8,420 nt of DNA from Deltaproteobacteria bacterium (lineage in GTDB: Bacteria; Desulfobacterota; GWC2-55-46). The stretch covers positions 1-8,420 of the forward strand of contig JACPGA010000246.1 in the NCBI GenBank assembly GCA_016182705.1. The letters run 5' to 3'. Positions 4,656 to 8,420 of the stretch are shown here, in pieces. A model generated the notes under the pieces. It did not search any database and had not been told where the DNA came from. It was given only the letters and a program-made list of their open reading frames with translations. Position 1 is the stretch's first letter; every line of letters starts with the position of its first letter. The translations under genes were made by a program, and so were the position numbers.

Positions 4656-7367
4656 ATGGCAAAGATTTTAATAGAGAACAGGGAATACGAGGTCGAGGAC
4701 GGGCAGAACCTGCTGCAGGCCTGTCTTTCACACGGGTTCAACATACCGTATTTCTGCTGGCACCCGGCCATGCATTCGGCTGGAGCGTGCAGGCAATGCG
4801 CCGTAAAGGTATTCAAGAATGAAAATGACACAAGAGGCAGGATAGTCATGTCCTGCGTGACTCCGATAGCAAAAGGCATGCGAGTGTCGATAGACGACCC
4901 GGAGGCAAAGGCGTTCCGTGAAAATGTCATAGAGTGGCTGATGTCCAACCACCCGCACGACTGCCCGGTCTGCGACGAAGGCGGAGAGTGCCATCTTCAG
5001 GACATGACGCAGATGACCGGGCATGTATACCGGAGGTTCCGCTTCAAAAAAAGGACATACAGAAACCAGTACCTCGGCCCGTTAGTCAACCATGAGATGA
5101 ACCGCTGCATACAGTGCTACAGGTGCGTGCGTTTTTACAGGGGCTACGCCGGGGGTGCTGACCTCGACGCCTTTGCTTCCCGGAACAGGATCTACTTCGG
5201 GAGGAGCGAAGACGGCGTCCTTGAAAGCCCTTTCAGCGGAAACCTCGTGGAGGTCTGCCCTACAGGGGTGTTCACTGACAAGACACTTAAAAGCCATTAC
5301 ACACGGAAGTGGGATCTGCAGACCGCGCCTTCGGTCTGCGTCCATTGCGGGGTCGGGTGCAACACCATACCCGGTGAAAGATACGGCGGGCTCCGGCGCG
5401 TCGTGAACCGCTACAACGGCGAGGTGAACGGGTACTTCCTCTGTGACAGGGGAAGGTTTGGCTACGAGTTCGTGAACAGCTTGCAGCGCGAAAAAGAAGC
5501 TCTTTTAAAAACCCCGAACGGCACTCAAGCGGTTTCAAACGAAGAGGCCTTGAAGCTCGCTTCTAACATGATAGGCATGGGAGGCAGGCTCATGGCAGTC
5601 GGCTCTCCGCGCGCCTCCGTGGAGACGAATATCGCTCTGCGCACTCTCTCCGGGGCTGAAAACTTTTATTCAGGCTTTTCCCGTCATGAGGCTCGCCTCG
5701 TCTCTCTAATCGTAGAGGTAATGGAAAGAGGGCTTGCACGTTCGCCTTCTCTCAAGGAGGTCAGGTCAGCGGACGCTGCACTGGTATTGGGCGAAGATGT
5801 CACGAATACGGCCCCGGTGCTCGCGCTCGCGTTGAGGCAGGCGGCAAAGAACGGGCCTTTAAAAGCCGCGACGAAGCTCGGCATACCCTTTTGGGACGAC
5901 ATGGCCCTGAAGACCGCGACACAGGGTAAAAAGGGGCCTTTCTACACGGCGGCCCCTTACGCGATAGACCTTGACAGCGCGGCTGTAAAGACCTTTCACG
6001 GCCCGCCTGTTGAGATAGCCCGCTTTGCCGCCGCGATAGCAAGGGAGCTGAACGGAAGCCTCCCGATCGTGGACGGGCTTCCTTCAGGGACGGCCTCCTT
6101 TGCGCGGGAGGTCGCGAACGCCCTTCTTGAAGCCGAAAGGCCGCTTGTCGTCTCCGGCACAGGCTCAGGGAGCGAAGCCGTGATACAGGCCGCAGCCAAC
6201 GTTGCGTGGGCGTTATGCGCCCGCGGCAAAAAGGCGGGACTTACGATGGTCATGCCCGAGTGCGATAGCCTGGGCGCGGCTCTCATCGACAGCAGAGGGC
6301 TGGACGAGGCCGCTGCCGCGGCGGCTGAAGGAGGATTTGATACTCTTGTCATTGCGGAAAACGACATCTTCCGCCGCATGGATACCGAAGACGCGGAAAA
6401 TTTTCTGGCCTCTTTCAGCAATGTCATTGTCATAGACCACATACTTACGGATACGGCCAGGGCGGCGCACATAGCTCTTCCTGGCGCTACATTTGCCGAA
6501 TCGACAGGGACGCTCGTGAATTTCGAGGGCAGGGCGCAACGGTTTTTTCAGGTATTCGCGCCTGACGAAGCGCGGCAGGCAAGCTGGCGCTGGCTTAAAG
6601 ATATGATGGACAGTACCGGGCTCAAACTCCAAAAATGGGAAACCCTTGACGATGTGACTGCCGATGCGGCGTCTATAATCCCGGCCTTTGAAAAAATAAC
6701 ACGTGCCGCGCCGAAGCATGGCTTCCGGATAGCCGGGCAAAAGATACCGAGACAGACCGAGCGGCGGAGCGGCAGGACCGCGGTTGAAGCGGACAGGACG
6801 ATTTACGAATCAAAGCCCCCTGAGGACGCGGACACTCCGTTTTCATTTTCAATGGAAGGGTTTCAGGGCCAGCCGCCTTCGCCCCTTATACCGCGCTTCT
6901 GGGCCCCGGGGTGGAACTCGGCGCAGTCCTTGACCAAGTACCAGGAATGGGCAGGCGGGCCGTTAAGGGGCGGCGACCCTGGCGTAAGGCTCCTTGAGCC
7001 TAAGTCGGCGGCAGCGCCGTTTTTCAGGGCAGTGCCGATGCGATTCAAGGCCCGCAAATACGGCTGGCTCCTTGTCCCCATGCCCCGCGTATTCGGGTCA
7101 GAAGAGTTGAGCGCACTTTCCGCCCCTCTGGCGAGCCTTCAGGCAAAGCCGTTTATCGGGATAGCTGAAGAGGACGCGGAAAGGCTCGAAGTAGAAGAAG
7201 GCGACGAGATAGAAGTGCGCGCCAATGGCAAGTCCTTTGGCCTTCCGGCGGTCTTTGTGCCGGGTCTCACCCGGGGAGTCGCGGCTGTTCCGCTTCTGCC
7301 GGGTATGGCCATATTTACGCTTCCTGCGTGGGGAGTCCTTACAAGGGCAAAGAGAAGGGCCGCCTGA
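4656..7367 (+). CDS. nuoG: NADH-quinone oxidoreductase subunit G (NuoG, 75 kDa type), with N7 cluster site
   Basis: Largest subunit of the peripheral arm, carrying electrons from NuoF toward NuoI. Domains in order: an N-terminal [2Fe-2S] ferredoxin fold for N1b (C34, C45, C48, C67); the His-Cys cluster N5 in HPHDCPVCDEGGEC (H99, C103, C106, C112); a [4Fe-4S] cluster (N4 in the older naming) in CIQCYRC plus EVCPTG (C151, C154, C157, C201); the off-pathway N7 site CVHCGVGC plus FLCDRG (C228, C231, C235, C263), found only in some bacterial NuoG proteins; then a long degenerate molybdopterin-oxidoreductase-like region. The region near 728-750, with SFSMEGF and PLIPRFWAPGWNS, resembles the E. coli protein. 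Length is 903 residues against about 908 in E. coli, with no frame break. The start lies 6 nt after nuoF stops, with only a weak GAGG, so coupling to nuoF translation is likely. Confidence 0.97.
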   Translation: MAKILIENREYEVEDGQNLLQACLSHGFNIPYFCWHPAMHSAGACRQCAVKVFKNENDTRGRIVMSCVTPIAKGMRVSIDDPEAKAFRENVIEWLMSNHPHDCPVCDEGGECHLQDMTQMTGHVYRRFRFKKRTYRNQYLGPLVNHEMNRCIQCYRCVRFYRGYAGGADLDAFASRNRIYFGRSEDGVLESPFSGNLVEVCPTGVFTDKTLKSHYTRKWDLQTAPSVCVHCGVGCNTIPGERYGGLRRVVNRYNGEVNGYFLCDRGRFGYEFVNSLQREKEALLKTPNGTQAVSNEEALKLASNMIGMGGRLMAVGSPRASVETNIALRTLSGAENFYSGFSRHEARLVSLIVEVMERGLARSPSLKEVRSADAALVLGEDVTNTAPVLALALRQAAKNGPLKAATKLGIPFWDDMALKTATQGKKGPFYTAAPYAIDLDSAAVKTFHGPPVEIARFAAAIARELNGSLPIVDGLPSGTASFAREVANALLEAERPLVVSGTGSGSEAVIQAAANVAWALCARGKKAGLTMVMPECDSLGAALIDSRGLDEAAAAAAEGGFDTLVIAENDIFRRMDTEDAENFLASFSNVIVIDHILTDTARAAHIALPGATFAESTGTLVNFEGRAQRFFQVFAPDEARQASWRWLKDMMDSTGLKLQKWETLDDVTADAASIIPAFEKITRAAPKHGFRIAGQKIPRQTERRSGRTAVEADRTIYESKPPEDADTPFSFSMEGFQGQPPSPLIPRFWAPGWNSAQSLTKYQEWAGGPLRGGDPGVRLLEPKSAAAPFFRAVPMRFKARKYGWLLVPMPRVFGSEELSALSAPLASLQAKPFIGIAEEDAERLEVEEGDEIEVRANGKSFGLPAVFVPGLTRGVAAVPLLPGMAIFTLPAWGVLTRAKRRAA

Positions 7368-7380
7368 CTGAGAGGGATAT

Positions 7381-8334
7381 ATGCAGGGCATAATAACACC
7401 ACTGGTCATGATGATAGCGATACTCATCTCTCTCACGACGATGAGCGCGGGCCTCATCTGGATGGAGAGGCGCCTTCTTGCCCTGTGGCAGGACAGGTAC
7501 GGCCCCAACCGGGTCGGCCCGTTCGGCATACTTCAGGTCGTGGCCGACATGCTCAAGATTTTCGCGAAGGAAGATTGGGTCCCGCCCTTTTCCGACAGAG
7601 CTGTTTTCATACTCGCGCCAGCCGTCATTATGTCAGCCGTCCTTTTTGCCTTCGCGGTGGTGCCGTTCGCTCCGGGCATCTCTGTTGCTGACCTGGACAT
7701 CGGCTTACTTTTTTTCCTTGCCATGTCGTCGCTTAATATCTACGGCATAGTGCTGGCCGGATGGGCGTCCAACAGCAAGTACTCTCTTCTCGGCGGCATC
7801 AGGGGCGCGGCGCAGATGTTGAGCTATGAGGTCTTCATGGGCCTGTCGCTCATGGGTGTTGTCATGCTGGCCGGGACTTTTAACCTGAGGGGAATAGTAG
7901 AGGCGCAGCAGGGCCTCTGGTTCTTTGTGCCGCAGTTCCCTGCACTCGTCATATTTTTCATCGCGGGGCTCGCCGAGACGCACAGGATACCGTTTGACCT
8001 GCCGGAGGCTGAAAACGAACTGGTGGCCGGATACCATACCGAGTACTCTGGCATAAAGTTCGGCATGTTCTTTGTGGGTGAATACCTCGGCATAGTCCTC
8101 ATATCAGCGCTCATCACGACGCTCTTTTTCGGCGGCTGGCTCGGGCCGGTGCTGCCGCCGGTAATCTGGTTTTTCCTGAAGACCCTGTTTTTCATCATGC
8201 TCTTCATACTCCTGCGTGCCGCGCTGCCGAGGCCCAGGTTCGGCCAGCTCATGTCGTTCGGCTGGAAGCTGATGCTTCCGCTGAGTCTCCTGAATATTCT
8301 CGCGACTGGCGCGGCCATTCTCATATTGGCTTAG
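7381..8334 (+). CDS. nuoH: NADH-quinone oxidoreductase subunit H (NuoH, ND1 type)
   Basis: Membrane subunit that forms the quinone entry chamber and connects it to the proton-pumping arm. Hydrophobic segments alternate along the whole length, consistent with the eight helices of the family. Conserved loops are present: [20 protein letters not shown] (28-47), the amphipathic loop [20 protein letters not shown] (138-157), and the acidic quinone-site loop [26 protein letters not shown] (199-224) followed by [10 protein letters not shown]. Length is 317 residues against 325 in E. coli. AGAGGG at 7371-7376 precedes the ATG with a 4-nt spacer, 13 nt after nuoG ends. The acidic residues of the quinone loop are intact, in contrast to the damaged nuoB and nuoCD that form the other walls of the same pocket. 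Confidence 0.97.
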   Translation: MQGIITPLVMMIAILISLTTMSAGLIWMERRLLALWQDRYGPNRVGPFGILQVVADMLKIFAKEDWVPPFSDRAVFILAPAVIMSAVLFAFAVVPFAPGISVADLDIGLLFFLAMSSLNIYGIVLAGWASNSKYSLLGGIRGAAQMLSYEVFMGLSLMGVVMLAGTFNLRGIVEAQQGLWFFVPQFPALVIFFIAGLAETHRIPFDLPEAENELVAGYHTEYSGIKFGMFFVGEYLGIVLISALITTLFFGGWLGPVLPPVIWFFLKTLFFIMLFILLRAALPRPRFGQLMSFGWKLMLPLSLLNILATGAAILILA

Positions 8335-8358
8335 CCGCGTATAATTCAATGTTCTGGC

Positions 8359-8363
8359 GGAGG
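8359..8363 (+). promoter_or_regulatory. Shine-Dalgarno site deciding the TTG start of nuoI
   Basis: GGAGG ends 5 nt before TTG at 8369. The ATG at 8349 is in another frame and meets a stop after eight codons, so it cannot start nuoI. Confidence 0.65.
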
Positions 8364-8368
8364 CATTC

Positions 8369-8420
8369 TTGCTGAGCATACTTCAGTCCGTCTGGAAGAT
8401 GATGCTCCACGCCTTCAGGG
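8369..8420 (+). CDS. nuoI: NADH-quinone oxidoreductase subunit I (NuoI), N-terminus only, cut by window end
   Basis: The 17 complete codons read MLSILQSVWKMMLHAFR with TTG as initiator. This resembles the E. coli NuoI N-terminus (VRSIWMIGLHAFAKRET), an amphipathic helix that anchors this ferredoxin-like subunit (clusters N6a and N6b) to the membrane arm. The position directly after nuoH is the standard nuo order. The gap to nuoH is 34 nt. The frame has no ATG upstream before a TAA at 8342. The cluster-binding part lies outside the window, so the identification rests on a short N-terminus plus gene order. Confidence 0.78.
   Translation, partial: MLSILQSVWKMMLHAFR

Noticed and set aside
8349..8375. 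ATG 8349 as the nuoI start
   Set aside because: This frame reaches TGA after eight codons; the NuoI-like residues are in the frame starting at TTG 8369.

Overview
The window is a stretch of a respiratory complex I (NADH:quinone oxidoreductase) operon, all on the + strand, in the order nuoA (5' end outside the window), nuoB, nuoCD (fused), nuoE, nuoF, nuoG, nuoH and the first codons of nuoI. Several traits match the Escherichia coli type of complex I: the nuoC-nuoD fusion, the long C-terminal tail of NuoB, NADEMEPGT in NuoF, and a roughly 900-residue NuoG with the extra N7 cluster cysteines. The organism is unlikely to be an enterobacterium. Coding is GC-rich, with frequent ATA (Ile) and AGG (Arg) codons, clear Shine-Dalgarno sites and a repeat of a kind I associate from memory with Deltaproteobacteria (Geobacter and relatives) or Nitrospirota. 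That taxonomic guess is weak.

Layout: nuoA 3-356; nuoB 379-933; a 278-nt gap at 934-1211 filled almost entirely by a palindromic repeat element; nuoCD 1212-2881, broken by a frame change near 2460; nuoE 2905-3378; nuoF 3366-4649, overlapping nuoE by 13 nt; nuoG 4656-7367; nuoH 7381-8334; nuoI from a TTG at 8369. Apart from the repeat gap, spacing is tight (an overlap, or gaps of 6 to 34 nt), as expected for one transcript.

How the parts work together: NuoE, NuoF and NuoG form the NADH-dehydrogenase arm (FMN and clusters N1a, N3, N1b, N4-type, N5 and N7). NuoB, NuoCD and NuoI link it to the quinone site. NuoA and NuoH are membrane subunits at that site. Ligand motifs in NuoE, NuoF and NuoG are complete.

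The unusual content lies in the first 2.9 kb. NuoB lacks about 19 residues that should hold the fourth cysteine of cluster N2. NuoCD lacks about 27 residues of its NuoD half and changes frame at the same spot. Between these two lesions sits the repeat element, whose right tip may provide a promoter for nuoCD onward. Either the quinone/N2 module of this operon copy is decaying while the rest stays intact, or the sequence carries two local deletion artefacts. I saw no evidence for a new defence system, CRISPR array, RNA gene or transposase.
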